DNA of 64,000 bases. Origin: Adiantum capillus-veneris (taxonomy: Eukaryota > Streptophyta > Polypodiopsida > Polypodiales > Pteridaceae). The translations under genes and the position numbers were made by a program. Positions 1 to 11,494 of the stretch are shown here, one piece after another (position 1 is the stretch's first letter; each line of letters opens with the position of its first letter). Location: assembly GCA_014529385.2 (NCBI GenBank), contig CM043962.1, positions 45,883,598 to 45,947,597 of the forward strand, in the 5' to 3' direction. Under the pieces are notes generated by a model that ran no database searches, had not been told where the DNA came from, and was given only the letters and a program-made list of their open reading frames with translations.

Positions 1-1383
1 TTCTTTGACATCAGTCAAGAGGCATGCGGTGGGGTTCTCAAGTTTGTTTTAAAGCTCGATGAGTGCGAGGTCCTGAAGAACAAAAAGCTGGAGAGAGTCA
101 CCATAACCCTCGTGAACAGAGCTCTAGATCCATCAATAACGAAAGAGAATCCATGATACTTCAATGTGCAATCCGAAAACAACATTCTAACTCTAGGATC
201 ATTTCAGGTATGCTTTTGTTCACTCTATAATAACAAAAATATTGATTATTTGGTTGTTGATTTTGTGTTTTGTTTTTCTCTGCAGGTTGATAAGGAAAAT
301 GTTGAAATCCTCGATTGGGTTTTTAGTCAAACCCAAATTCCTTCTATCATCAGCGAACAAAGAAATGGAGTCATTCTTTCAGTGGAAGTATTTGGTGACT
401 ATACAGTGGAATGGCACATGGCAGATGACTTAAAGACTCTTAAGTGTATGTACAACATAACACATGGAGCAGTTGTGGCAAATCCATGCTTATATTGCAT
501 GGTTGATGCACAATCTCTTGACAGTGTGCAAGATGAAACTTTTAGGCCAGTGCTTGATATTCCTCTGAGTAGAGTTCACGTATGTACACTTCATGCACTC
601 TATCGCCGGATAATTGAAAAGGTGGTTCATTTGTACATATGTTTTGCATGGACATTAAAGCTAGAGAGTGACTCGAGAAGAGGGATCAAAGAATTAGAGG
701 AAGTGCTCTCAGACATTGGTTTTCATGGAGGCAATGTCAAAATTAAAGAGGACCCGAAGATGTCTCAAAGCCGTTACAAGGTACCTAGGAAAGCATCGAT
801 AGGCGGCGTGAAGGCCAGAAGGTTTCTTGGGTTTAGCCTCAAAGATTTAGATAGAGAAGAAAGGAGAAATCTATTCAACAAATGGAAACAGTTACGTAAA
901 GTGGTTAAAGACAATGCTGGTGGTGGGGAAATCCAAAATCACAAGGCGAACGTGTGGAAATCACTAGATAAAAATTTTCCACTATGTTGAGCAGCATTCT
1001 TGGGACCAAAGTAAGATCACATCATTTCAAGCAGCCTTGCTGGATTGGAAGAAGGCTTACCTTACAGGGTGGGGTGGGCAACATATCGCACATTACATAG
1101 TGGATTAGCATTCTATGTATACAAAACCAAATTTTAAATTGTACTCTACTGATCATTTTGTTTTATTTCAATGCAGCACATACTGTTCAACCATGGTCCA
1201 TATTTTGCCAAGACATACAGCTTACTATCAATATGGTCCACACAAGGCATGGAAAAAACCCACTACATGGCAAGAACATGTTATTTTAAGCACACTAGAC
1301 ATAGGGGAGGAAAGGATAAGGCCAATAGCCTATTAGAGTTACACCAATGGACTTATAGACGACTGATTCATAGAGCAAGGTAG
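1..1383 (+). pseudogene. Element A transposase-like fragment (5' end cut by window)
   Basis: The translated segments are homologous to 50753-52270 in element B. Shared blocks include 'FVLKLDECEVLKNKKLERV' near the start, 'DDLKTLKCM' followed by a CLYC motif about 20 residues later (around 430-500), and 'SIWSTQGMEKTHY' at 1219-1260. An acidic residue followed by a CxxC pair resembles the second catalytic region of CMC (CACTA) and Transib/RAG-type DDE transposases; that assignment is inference. The GMEK glutamate is a candidate third catalytic residue. The frame is open from the intron at 208-285 to 988, then degenerates. A second intron-like gap (GTATAC to TGCAG, about 1118-1174) matches the position of a GT-AG gap in B. 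The N-terminal part lies outside the window. The product is probably not functional. Confidence 0.6.
208..285 (+). other. Spliceosomal intron in element A transposase-like gene
   Basis: The 78-bp segment starts GTATGC and ends in a pyrimidine-rich stretch followed by CTGCAG. Removing it joins coding sequence homologous to that of element B. It shows that the element's genes are eukaryotic and nuclear. Confidence 0.6.
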
Positions 1384-1468
1384 AAGGAGCTTCGTAAGAG
1401 TTCAGAAATTACACAGTCTTTACAACACATCCGCAAAGAGAAGAAACAGATGGCTTGGGAAAATTCAA

Positions 1469-1620
1469 ATGTGGGGGAGTGCCATGCGAGGTGGCGATAA
1501 TCACGAGTCAGGAGCAGGAGAAGATGGACCTGAGGGAGAAGATGGACCTGAGCCCGTCGTTTTTATTCTCTTCGATGCACCTCCTTCTTCCTCACTTTGT
1601 ACCTGTTTGATGTGCAAGCT
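1469..1620 (+). other. No supported gene; acidic open stretch after transposase
   Basis: A short plus-strand frame runs through here with a tandem Gly-Glu-Asp-Gly-Pro-Glu repeat (around 1520-1555). It has no recognisable homologue and overlaps the minus-strand gene X remnant further right. I treat it as element A spacer. Confidence 0.3.
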
Positions 1621-1924
1621 CTATAGAAGAGCTCGTTCCTCTGTTGATGGCAGCATCCCCACGGGCATTAGGCATCTTCTTTCCCTCAAAAACAACAGCT
1701 TCTTGTATGGATCTAAGCTCTTTGGGTCTTCAACCCCTGCAGCCAGAGCCTGAGCTGTGTAGGACATGAGATAGGGGGCTCTGAGTGCTTGGCACCCATA
1801 CCCAATGCCAAAGACACGTAGAGCAAAGTGTTTCTCAATCAGAATTAGTCTTTCTGCATTAAGTGGGAGGGGGTACCCACCACACAATCTTGTAATACAT
1901 TTCATTGCAAATAGCGAGAACTTT
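1621..1924 (-). pseudogene. Gene X homologue of element A, C-terminal part
   Basis: The minus-strand translation contains 'LILIEKHFALRVFGIGYG', which aligns with 'LVVLVKKDFAISTFGVNF' near the C-terminus of the element B minus-strand gene X (54417-54860). LTR-1 inserted inside the gene at 1924/20975, so the rest of X continues at 20975-21990. I cannot assign a function. The local similarity in both sequence and strand makes homology with X of element B likely but not certain. Confidence 0.45.
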
Positions 1925-2814
1925 TGTTTGGTGGATACAGGCGCATACAGACGTATGCACGCCAAACCCTGTGGACACTCTATTTTTTATAAAAAAACCA
2001 TGTAATTCAGCCAAAGATGAGTTGTTATCATGATACGATTAGACCATACCCTCTTTATTTCTTTGAGTCTACACCCTTGTAAGAGGGCAGATGGCCATGG
2101 GAAAGCCCCCTAACTTTTAAAGTCAAAACCCTTAGTTTTGAAAAAAGAAGTATCATTAGAAGAAGGAAGAAAAAAACGTGCACTGTAGAGGCTTCTTGTG
2201 ACTACAACTTGTAATCTTCTTTTCTCTTGAGCTGGTAATCAGAATTCTATTCCGAATAGCACATTGCGGTCCTTGTCTCTTGCTCTATAATCTAAATGTA
2301 ATCATTTCCAATTCTGTTGTGCTTCGCGACGTATTGTTTGTGAGCTAAATGCATTGATTTGGGGGTTAAAATGGTTGTTTTTTGATGTTTTGACCATGGA
2401 TAAGTGTTTCTATGCTTAAGGTAGATCTTTCCAAGTACTTCTGTTTCAATTTTCTACACATTTTTTGTGATGGATCGTGATTTATGTACCTTCCCAGATG
2501 GTGACAGAACTTGGTAGGATTGAGCCCATAAGTGTTGTGATACCTCTCCTTAAGTTTCATGGCATTCCGGATTTGTTTGGATACTGAAAAGGCGTGATGA
2601 CATTAAGTGGTGAGATTGGACGCATACCGATTGTCTGACTAGGAAGTGGTTGATTTGCTTTTGTCGTAGAATGAGTAGCCCTTGAGTTCACTTTGGTGAG
2701 CTTGACACTCTCATTAAGTCTCCGTGCCCCTTCCCGAGTCGCTTCCTTGCATATGACATTATGTTAGTACAAAAGAGCTATGCTGCAGACGTCCATCGCG
2801 ACGACCCGCTAACA
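1925..2814 (+). repeat. LTR-1 5' LTR (890 bp)
   Basis: It is a direct repeat of 19858-20736, starting TGTTTGGTGG and ending CGCTAACA. Substitutions and small indels are scattered between the two copies, for example 'caggcgcatacag' here against 'taggcacatacgg' there. Many of the differences are C/T and G/A. Confidence 0.9.
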
Positions 2815-2815
2815 T

Positions 2816-2834
2816 TGGCGCCACTGTCGGGGAA
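2816..2834 (+). promoter_or_regulatory. LTR-1 primer binding site, tRNA-Asp-like
   Basis: The sequence TGGCGCCACTGTCGGGGAA lies one base past the LTR end. Plant tRNA-Asp 3' ends would predict TGGCGCC followed by GTTGCCGGGGA, so the match is good with a few mismatches. This type of site is common in plant Ty3/gypsy Tat/Athila elements. Confidence 0.7.
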
Positions 2835-4784
2835 ACTGATCCTTAGGTGGTGAGTGACTCAGTGTACAAAAAAACAAAAAATCTCCCTTCAATCTTTTGA
2901 TACCCGTTTCGCTTACCCATAGACAGTGAAGCAGCTAGATGTAGGTTTAGTGCTTGATAGAGACTAGAGTCCGAGACTAGCCAGTGCTATTCCTTAAGAG
3001 CAAAGAAAGCTGTGAGTGAAGTACAAGATAGTATTTTGTTCTTTGATTTTTCACATGCTTGGAAAGGACTGTTCCACCACAGACATTGTTGTTATTTTCG
3101 TACTGTTAAGTTCAGTTATGTTTGCATATTCATTTCACTTATAGGAGTAGGTTAGGAAACAAATTACACCATCATTTGTGGCCAAAAGGATCGAGGGAAA
3201 AACTGTCAAAAACCTTATTTTGTTGTTGAAGACCATAACTCGGAAAATTTGAAGAAGTGATGGTCAGAGCTTCAAAACTAGACCAAACCCAGTAAAACTT
3301 TCAAGAAGGGGATAAAAACACTTGTTGGAAAAGACTATGCAAAAAACTACCAATTTGCTTGCCAAACATGGATTGCGATCCATGTACCTTTTTGGCAAAA
3401 TGTGCTAAAATTACTTCCTTTGCTTAGAACAGGCTCTCAGGCATCAAAACCTTGAGTTTGGTGAGAAAAAAGGGCTAGAAGATCATAAAAATCAAAAGAT
3501 TTGGGTGAGCAAACCAAAACCTTGGAAAAAAGGGAAGACAAGGAAAAACTGAACTTTTATTTTCCCAAATCCAAAAGGGGATGAGAATTGGGACCAACTA
3601 GAAGCAAGGAATCAACAGAACCATATTTCATGTCCACGTGCTTCCCAACATGGATCACGATCCATGTCCCAGGTAGACATCTGACATTAAGATTTGACCA
3701 GTGTACTCCTGATTACTAGTTGAACAACTTTTCCAAAAGGATCCATAGACAAAAAGTGAAAAAAGCTGGTCAAAATACCAGAAAAGGAGTGTTTTGCAAA
3801 AAACCGCAAAACAGACACAAAATCCTGATTCTCACTTGGAAAATACTGACCAAATCCAAAAATACTTGGGGAATAGCATCATCATACCTTATGTGATCAG
3901 CTCACAAAGTGTCAGTCCAAAATCTTGCCAAACATGGATTGCAATCCATGTACCTTTTTGGAAGTTTGAACTGATAAAAGACAAGCAGGGAAGCGATAAC
4001 AATTGGAGCACTTTATCCTAAAGGACCCTTATCAGAAAATTTCCAAAAGAGGACAAAAGGTAGCAAAATTAGATCAAGGAGGAAACCACTGACATAAAAC
4101 CTAAAGCTGACTTTTGTCTGTCCAAAAAAGCTTTAAGGCATTCAAAAATAATATAGTTAGCATCACTAGCCCAAGGACTAGTTGTGGGACAAAATTCAGT
4201 GTATTTTGACACAAAGGAACATGGATTGCGATCCATGTTTCTCTGACACAAATTGATACCAAACTAGTACCATAGCTAGAGGGCATCACAAAGAGTCTAG
4301 TGGCCCTTCCAAAGTTGAAATTGGATGCAAGAAACCATTCCAACAGCTCAGAACTGGCAGAAGCTCAGGCAAAGTGACAAAATCAACTTATCCTCCAATC
4401 CAAAGATTCATTTCAAAAAAATTGGCTCTGGAAGACCTCTTAATCATGTTAAAACTGATGATAGCAACAAAAGTTCAATTGGCTTCTCAACATGGATTGC
4501 GATCCATGTATCTCTGAGTCAGAACAAAGACAGAAACTTACCATACAAGGAGCTAGTCCATAGCAACCTGGTGCTTCTTTCAAAATTGAAACTGGATCAA
4601 AATTGTTGAGGTTGTGTAGGGAATTGTGTGCTAAGTTTTGTCAAAAAAAAGAAAGAACTAACAAGAAGAGCTGTAAACTTAAAGCTATCAAGCAAATTCT
4701 TGACAGGTTGCAGGTACTAGAAGATACTACCCAACAAACAAGATCAAATGGGAGATTCAAACTATTTAATGAGGTGACTCGGTT
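2835..4784 (+). other. LTR-1 untranslated leader
   Basis: About 1.95 kb without a supported gene. It contains the leader segment that is duplicated at the 3' end (2835 to about 2990) and five spaced 20-bp palindromes from 3366. The spacer is rich in 'ccaaaa' and 'ttttggcaaaa' motifs. Short frames here are not conserved coding sequence; the repeated peptide 'TWIAIHVP' merely encodes the palindrome. Confidence 0.7.
3366..4509. repeat. 5' cluster of five 20-bp palindromes
   Basis: Copies of ACATGGATyrCrATCCATGT start at 3366, 3648, 3932, 4219 and 4490, giving spacings of 282, 284, 287 and 271 bp. The arms ACATGGAT/ATCCATGT are unchanged in all five; only the four central bases vary (TGCG, CACG, TGCA). 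That is what CpG decay of an ancestral CGCG core would give. Copies 1 and 3 are followed by 'acctttttgg'. Confidence 0.85.
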
Positions 4785-5944
4785 TTGATTTTTTGTTACC
4801 AATTCTTCATGAATCTGCGATCAGGAAGATTGTACGAAAATAGGAACCACAACATCTCTGATCAAGGGAGTAATCTCTCAACGGAAGAAAGTATGAATCA
4901 GAGACCACAGCTACCTTTGGAACCCATTTTAGAGGAGAGTTTCTCTGACACTTCGTCTGATAGATCGTACGGCCTCATGATTGAAGATTCTAACAAGTCA
5001 AACCCTAAGGGAACAGCTTCAATGGGTGCAGGTCCTTCTCAACCTACATCTCATGTGAAATTGGTGTATTTGAAGTTTCAATTTGAAAATGTGCTTAAAG
5101 CCAAAATCTATAAGGATGGAATGGACCACTACTGTGTTAAGTTGGAAAATAATCCGAGCGAGTTCAGAGACCTTGTAGATGTTGATTATGACGGAGATAG
5201 ATATTTTGACCGAGAGGGAATGATGTACCTAGTGGTTCATAACCCTTTTATTGTGGATAAATGGGGAATGATCGGCACCAAGGACAAAGTAGATAATGAG
5301 CTGGCCAATGCACCACACAAAATGGAGAAATGAAACGCGGTACTCAGACGCACCAATGAGATAGATCACCATAACACAGACAACACATATGTGGGGCATT
5401 ATAAGTTCAATAATGGAGAACAAACACTCTATTACAGATGTGAAAAGCCCCGCATCAAAGAGTTAACAGTCCGAAAAAACTTGTATGTTTACATGACACA
5501 GAGGGTAGAAGTATTCAGGTTGTCATAATGGACAAGTATGGCAGAAAGTACTCTCCAATGGATCGGAAGGAGTTAGAGAGATATACATATTTTGGAGGAC
5601 CACTCCACCAATACTATGTAAAACCGAAAGATGTAAAAACCACGACAACTCACATCAGACCTGAGACTGTACTTGAGAGCCCCTTGGGAAGCAGAGTGGA
5701 GGATTCTTATGGACATGAACGAGTTCCAAAAACAGAACCTTTAGGATCGACGGCGACTAGGGCTTCCATGAACACACATAGGGGTAGTACTCTTCTTGAA
5801 TTCACTTACACCACTAGAATCCCTCCGACTATTACACGAGATCGATTTGATGAACGTATAGCGGATAGGATACCACTGTTGCTACCAAGAGGAGATTATG
5901 AACCAAGAGAAGCCACCCTCGGGGACCAAGAGTTGTTAGAATAG
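4785..5944 (+). pseudogene. LTR-1 pre-gag / N-terminal gag region
   Basis: Two open blocks (to 5333, and 5528-5944) are separated by stops. The first begins near 'MNLRSGRLYENRN', a start typical of plant Ty3 polyproteins, and runs through Ser/Glu-rich sequence. The second begins 'MDKYGRKYSPMDRKELERY' and ends at a TAG just before the gag capsid block. I recognise no domain in it. Position argues for the N-terminal part of the Gag polyprotein or a separate ORF upstream of gag. Confidence 0.55.
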
Positions 5945-6526
5945 TTGCAGAGGCCAGACGTATGCGACCATCTCAGGTGGCAAAATGATGAATCTGGAGA
6001 TCCGTATGCCCATGTTTCAATCTTCAAACAAGTATTGAGGGCGAAACAGGTAACTAATTTCCACACTCAATATGAAAGATTTGGTTTGACATTGGAAGGT
6101 ACTGCCCTAACTTGGTTCCAACCATTAAACATCTTGGAGTTCCCAAGTATTGAGCAACTTCTCCAAGAATTCGATGAGGAATTCTCAAAAAGAGGGATCA
6201 AGCATAACAGTGTCTCCTAGATCTATGCATTTAGGCAAAAGGAAAAAGAGAAAGTGAAGGAAGCATCGCTTTGTTTCAAGAAGTACATAGAAAGATGCCC
6301 TGCTCAAGAACTACCTCAGGATGAAAGACTATCAATCCTCTTCATAGAGGGATTGCTAAATGACACGCTCAAAAAGGACTTGCACCTGAAAGCATGTGTA
6401 ACCTTTGAGCAAGTCACGAAAGAGGCGTTGTATTTTGTGGATAAATGCAAAGCATATGGGGAGGTGACTGAAGACACAGATCAGGGGACTAGTAGCACCT
6501 TCTCAACCACGAGTGAGTCCACATAA
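5945..6526 (+). pseudogene. LTR-1 Gag capsid domain
   Basis: The translation holds 'FHTQYERFGLTLEGTALTWF' followed by 'EFDEEFSKRG' and 'CPAQELPQDERLSILFIEGL'. This is the usual pattern of the plant retrotransposon gag family: a helix, then 'A..WF', then 'F...F', then 'E.....FI.GL'. It forms the retrotransposon capsid in the cytoplasm. A stop at 6218-6220 (TAG) splits the domain into two blocks in different frames (5945-6220 and 6254-6526). Confidence 0.7.
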
Positions 6527-7560
6527 AATTGGGAGGGAAAAACCCAAATGTGCCGGACGTTGATCAAATGATCGAGGAAGTGATCAGGAGGATAAACCAA
6601 GGAAACAGGACGAACCCAAACAGATGACAACCGCCCACCCAAAAATGCGATACTTGTGGAGGTGACCATACAACCCAGTGGTGCAACCTCCAACAAAGGC
6701 CAGGAGTGAACACACAAGAAATATTGAAATGGTGTGCGACAAAACAAAAATGGACAAACCACAAAACTCACGAATGTTTCTATAATCGGAACTATGTTAG
6801 AGAGAGAGAATACGGACCACATGGGAGACAACAACTTCCGCCCCCTCCAAGGTACTAAGTGGGGCCAAATAATGCAATCTTGGGTCAAACAAAAGCTCAA
6901 CCTGTGTTGGGACATGAACCTCCTTTACCCCAAGAAAATAGGGCTATGGTAAGGATTTTTCAACCCATAGAACCACCTTCTGATTAGAGTATGATCCAGG
7001 TAGTCTCATGCCGAGAAGATTTAGACAATACTTATGAAAGGGAAATTGATAGGAATGCTTATGCTCCAGAGGGACATAATCCATGGATAATTCCGAAAGA
7101 AATTCCTGAGCCCTCATACATAGCACAACCAACCAAAAATCATTACTTGGTCGATGAGAATATGCTCATGTTTATGGCAAATCAGGGCTACAAACCTAGA
7201 GGCTACCCTCCTAGGATAGGACAACCAATGGGAGCTCCACAAGCTTCTTCACCACCTGTAGGACCATGCTATGAATGTGGCGATGATCACTGGGCTAGAG
7301 TTTGTCCAAACAAAGGAGAGTGGGTGAAATTTTTTGGATTCTGTGACGGATGCACGACTGACCATCTTATTCCACACTGCTCAAAAAACCCCAAAAACAA
7401 AGGAAAAGAAACCATGAAAAAAATAGAGATTGTGCCAAGCTCAAGTGGATCAGAAACAAAACCGAACATTCCGATATACGCGGTCACTAGAGCTCAAGCA
7501 CATGAGGTAGCAAGGAATGTCCCAGCCAGCCAAACAGAGATAAACAACTTGTCTGTCTGA
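6527..7560 (+). pseudogene. LTR-1 Gag nucleocapsid region with three CX2CX3HX4C fingers
   Basis: Three Cys/His clusters are visible: CDTCGGDHTTQWC (around 6649), CYECGDDHWARVC (around 7267) and CDGCTTDHLIPHC (around 7342). All three have three residues between the second Cys and the His. The standard retroviral zinc knuckle has four (CX2CX4HX4C). The longest open block is 6991-7560, flanked by frameshifts. The region presumably binds the element's RNA. Confidence 0.65.
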
Positions 7561-7596
7561 ACCCCTAGAAAATCCTAGAAGGCGAAACAAAACAAG

Positions 7597-8523
7597 ATGA
7601 AAGCCAAAAGAGAAAAGGAAAAAACGGCATTGGAAACCAAATTGTGGAAAACAGAGGAACAACTTCAAAGGGAAAGAGACCTTAAGGGAAACAACGAGAT
7701 AAAGAAACCGCCAGAACTGCCTTCAGGAGGGTTAGTCTTAGTAGACAAGGTGTTCGAACCTTTGGACGCAATTCTGAAAGCTTACAAGGCAACGCTAAAG
7801 CCTAATCAAACCCACGAGGATAGGTGGTTAACGTACCCTCATCCATGCTATGATAAAGAGAGGCTAAAGATGTGCAAAGAGCTCTTTCAAGCCGCTCAAG
7901 CGCTTATGGAACCATCAGTTCCTACGACTCCAAAAATCGAGGTACTCATACGAGAAAAGATTCAGGAGTTAGAGGAGAGGGTAATTGAAGAGAATAACCT
8001 ACCCAATCTTGTAGACAAAACACCTTTGGATATGAGGGTGGTAGCCAATACAACAGATGGAACGCATTCTCAAGTACCACTGCCAATTCCGGAGGTAGAA
8101 GAACAATGGCCTCAAGAGCTATGGGAACAGATTAGGAATAGAAAAGATGGAAGTGCCACACTTGTGTCAGCTCCTATCCTAGAAATCCACTTGGAGCATG
8201 ATCTCTACCCAAATGACATCCGTTCATTGTATGGCAATGCAGGCACACTGATATCGAAAGACAGTAAACCACAGTCGTTGAAGACTTTACCTTCATTTAT
8301 TGGTAACCCTGAAACTCGATCTGAGGTAAGGAAAGTTCCATCTCAATGGAAAGACAAACCTAAGATGATGGATACTAAAACTCTTCACGAGCTGATGTCA
8401 TCCCCTATCCGTTGCACACTGACTCTTTCAGAGTTACTGAATATTAGACCGCATCTTTGGGACGAGGTCGCCAAAAATTTGGAAAAAATAGGGCTTGTAA
8501 TTCCTTCACCCGAGGCTTCTTGA
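7597..8523 (+). CDS. LTR-1 gag-pol linker ORF, coiled coil, function unknown
   Basis: This 308-residue open block starts with a highly charged Lys/Glu helix ('MKAKREKEKTALETKLWK', likely coiled coil). It continues with 'HEDRWLTYPHPCYDKERLKM' and ends in 'LLNIRPHLWDEVAKNLEKIG'. It lies between the zinc fingers and the protease. 'TLSELLNIRPHLW' matches the kind of short helical motif found just before retropepsin in plant Ty3 elements, so this is probably the Gag C-terminus to protease linker. The tail 'SPEAS' ends at a TGA. I do not recognise a domain. Confidence 0.5.
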   Translation: MKAKREKEKTALETKLWKTEEQLQRERDLKGNNEIKKPPELPSGGLVLVDKVFEPLDAILKAYKATLKPNQTHEDRWLTYPHPCYDKERLKMCKELFQAAQALMEPSVPTTPKIEVLIREKIQELEERVIEENNLPNLVDKTPLDMRVVANTTDGTHSQVPLPIPEVEEQWPQELWEQIRNRKDGSATLVSAPILEIHLEHDLYPNDIRSLYGNAGTLISKDSKPQSLKTLPSFIGNPETRSEVRKVPSQWKDKPKMMDTKTLHELMSSPIRCTLTLSELLNIRPHLWDEVAKNLEKIGLVIPSPEAS

Positions 8524-8568
8524 AACACACTAAAGACACAACCCTCGAAGCAAACTAAACATGAGCCA

Positions 8569-9507
8569 ATGCCCGTAAACAAGGTAGGGGACTATTGTGA
8601 AGGTGAAGAAGGAAATACTACCCTACTAGTAGAGTACAAGGACGTAAAATTGGTAGCGATATTGGATAGTGGAGCCGGAATTGCCATAGCCACCAAGGCA
8701 ATGTGGAAAAAATGGGAAAAACCTGCTCTAAGGAAAACTAGAATGAAACTTCAACTAGTGGATGGGTACCTGGAGAGACCTATTGCCATCTTGGAGTAGA
8801 TTGTAGTAACCTCTTGTGGAATTGCATATGAACACACCTTCGCTATTATGAATTTCTATGAGAGCAGCAATTTTGACATCATACTAGGTAGAACATTCAT
8901 GCGTTAGCTCAAACTGGTGCAAGATTGGGGCTACGACTATATCTATCTCAGGAACAAGGATGTCACTACGAAAATTAGTGTCACAGATCATAGCTATAAA
9001 GACAAAGAAAGAGCCCCAAGAGAATACTTACATTCCACAACTGACCAGGAAGGACGAATACCGGCTTGGCTCCAAAACAAAGCTCACCAGTGGACAGGAG
9101 AAGCTTCGGATTGTGGAATTCTAAAAAAGAAAGACTACATTCTTGATAGGATTGCACAAGACGAAGAATACATAACAGAGTCTTTTCTAGAAGAGATGTT
9201 CGAACTGTTTGCATGGCAACAAATACTAGCTACTCTTGATGTTTGTGTAAATGAGGTGACCCTCACCAAATTCTGTGATGAGGAAGGGTATGATATCATT
9301 CCATTCCAGATGATGAATGTCCGCCTAAATCCAAAGACAGAGAAAGACGTACCTGACAAGGAAGGGGTGGCCAAGTGCCGACACGTAGTGGACAAAATCT
9401 CTGTAAGAGACCTTGTCCAAACGGATGAAGAAGAAGATTTTCAAGACTCGACTGATAAGATGCTAGAGGATAACGCGGATGATGAGATGTCTAGTAGTTT
9501 GAGTTAG
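8569..9507 (+). pseudogene. LTR-1 retropepsin and following linker
   Basis: The aspartic protease signature is 'VAILDSGAGIAIATKAMW' (around 8650-8705), with DSG as active-site triad. The flap/C-terminal part 'DIILGRTFMR' follows at about 8875. In-frame TAG codons at 8797-8799 and 8905-8907 interrupt it. A 196-residue open block (8917-9507) then runs to reverse transcriptase. It includes 'FLEEMFELFAWQQ' and an acidic tail, and probably links protease to RT. The protease would process the Gag-Pol polyprotein inside the particle. Confidence 0.7.
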
Positions 9508-9765
9508 AGCATCAAACGGAAGGATCGACGAGTGACCTACTATGATTTTCCAAACCAAAACCCTCGAAGACAATGCAAGTATTGAGATAAGCACAACAAG
9601 CACAACGAGGACTCAGTACCTCTATTAACTGACAAAACACAGTACTTGAGATTAGTCGAAGCAACTGACTACCTCAAGGACAGGATATTAAAGCGATATA
9701 TGAAATCCGACTCAACCAAAACATCATCAAAACAAGAACCAAAAAAATAGAAAAATACCAAAAAA
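9508..9765 (+). other. Degenerate spacer between protease and RT
   Basis: This is polyprotein sequence broken by stops. I see no feature in it beyond charged low-complexity stretches. Confidence 0.4.
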
Positions 9766-10963
9766 TTGTTTAAGTTGTCCAAGATGGAATGGAAAGTCAA
9801 ATACACAAATTTGAAACGAGCTTTGAAGGAAGTTTGGACAACAGAAATGGAAACTGACGAGGAATCAAATGATGATAAATTCGATGCACCTTCCCACTAT
9901 AAGAAGTATACCATTCAAGATAGGAAGATAGTGGTGCAAAAACCCAAACGAGATCCCAAAGAACCAGGAATTTTATATGATGGGCCTGAAAACACAAAAA
10001 GCATCAACATAGCAGAACCAGGTGAGAAGCCTAAACCTGTATATATTGCCACAGACCTTACTCAAGAGAAGGAGAAACGTCTAGTCGATACGATCAGGCA
10101 ATATAAAGGTGTCTTTGCATGGTCATACAAAGATCTAAAGGGGATAGATCCTGAGATATGTCATCACACAATTCCCCTTAAGAGTGATGCCAGACCACGC
10201 AGACAACGTCCTTACACGTACAATGAAACTTTTGCAAAGAAAATCAGAGAGGAAATAGAAAAATTGAAGGACGTTTTTATCTACGAGATTGAGCACACCG
10301 AGTGGGTGTCCTCGATTGTGGTGGTACCCAAAAAGAATGGAAAACTGCGTGTCTGTATAGACCTCAAACAAGTAAATGCATCCACCATCAGGGATAAGTA
10401 CCCACTGCCAATAAGGGTAGCAGGGAAAGAGGCCTATAGTTTCTTGGATGTGTTCTCAGGCTACAACCAATTGACGATTAAAGTAGAAGATCAGCATAGG
10501 ATAGCTTTTGTGACAGAGTGGGGTATATTTGCATACAGGGTAATGCCTTTTGGCTTGACCAATGCCCCGGCCACATTTAAAAGACTAATGACCCACGCAT
10601 TCAAAGAATATCTCAGACAATTTCTGGAGATCTACGTGGATGATCTTTGTGTTCATTCCGATCGACAAAGTGACCAAATCACTCATCTGGGAAAAGTCTT
10701 TGAAAAATACCGAACATATCGTATTTTCTTAAACCCGGAAAAATGCGTCTTCACGGTAAGACAGGGTAGAATTTTGGGCCACATTGTGTCCAAAAATGGA
10801 ATTTCAATTGATCAAGAAAAGGTGCAGACAATTGTTGCACTACCAAGACCAACAAAGATAAAAGAAGTGCAAGCATTTATGGGGCATTGCGGATACTACA
10901 GGTGTTTCATATATATGTATATTGTAATAGCTAAGCCATTGTACACCCTCATACTAAGTTCGA
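9766..10963 (+). pseudogene. LTR-1 reverse transcriptase
   Basis: The motifs appear in order: 'WVSSIVVVPKKNGKLRVCID' (domains 1-2), 'YPLPI', 'SFLDVFSGYNQLTIKVED' (catalytic D), 'FVTEWGIFAYRVMPFGLTNA' and 'IYVDDLCVHS' (YVDD catalytic pair, around 10630). The thumb follows with 'GRILGHIVSKNGISID' and 'VQAFMGHCGYYRCFI'. The spacing and 'MPFGLTNAPATF' are diagnostic of Ty3/gypsy RT. The frame is open through the catalytic core. It is lost near 10930, where the sequence 'YMYIVIAKPLYTL' suggests a small rearrangement before RNase H. Confidence 0.85.
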
Positions 10964-11494
10964 ATGATGGAGGAATGTCAGCAGGCTTTCCAAAAATTGA
11001 AGCAACATTTAATTTCAGCTCCAATTTTGCAAGCCCTTGATTGGAGAAAAATCTTTCATGTCCATGTGGATGCATCAGCCTATGCAATAGGGTGCATATT
11101 AGCCCAACCAAGAGAGAAGAAAACTGATTTTCCCATTTGCTACTCTAGTCGGCAACTAAACAATGCAGAGAGAAATTATACCACTACGGAAAGAGAAGGT
11201 CTGGGAATGATCTATGCTGTCAAGAAATTTAGACACTACCTTCTAGCAAACAAGTTTGTCTTCTTGGTGGATCATCAAGCATTGTTGTATCTAGTAAACA
11301 AACCTTGCAACACTGGAAGAATTGTTTGCTGGTTTATACTGTTGCTTGAGTTTGACTTCACGGTGGTCTTAAAAAAGGGGACCACACACCAAAGAGCAAA
11401 TCATCTTTCATTACTATTTCGTGGGGAAGCACCTGAGGGTGTTGATGATGACCTTTATGATTCATATATGTTTAACATAGAAATGTTGCCGTGA
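10964..11494 (+). pseudogene. LTR-1 RNase H
   Basis: 'FHVHVDASAYAIGCILAQ' carries the first catalytic Asp, 'NYTTTEREGLGMIYAVKKF' the Glu, and 'FLVDHQALLYL' the second Asp. The C-terminal part is 'GTTHQRANHLSLL', where the usual motif is 'N..AD.LSR' and the Asp is replaced (ANHLS). The block is in a different frame from RT and ends with a TGA at 11492-11494. Confidence 0.8.

Noticed and set aside
3900-4610. Repeated peptide TWIAIHVP as a protein domain
   Set aside because: It is the 20-bp palindrome read in one frame; neighbouring codons are not conserved.
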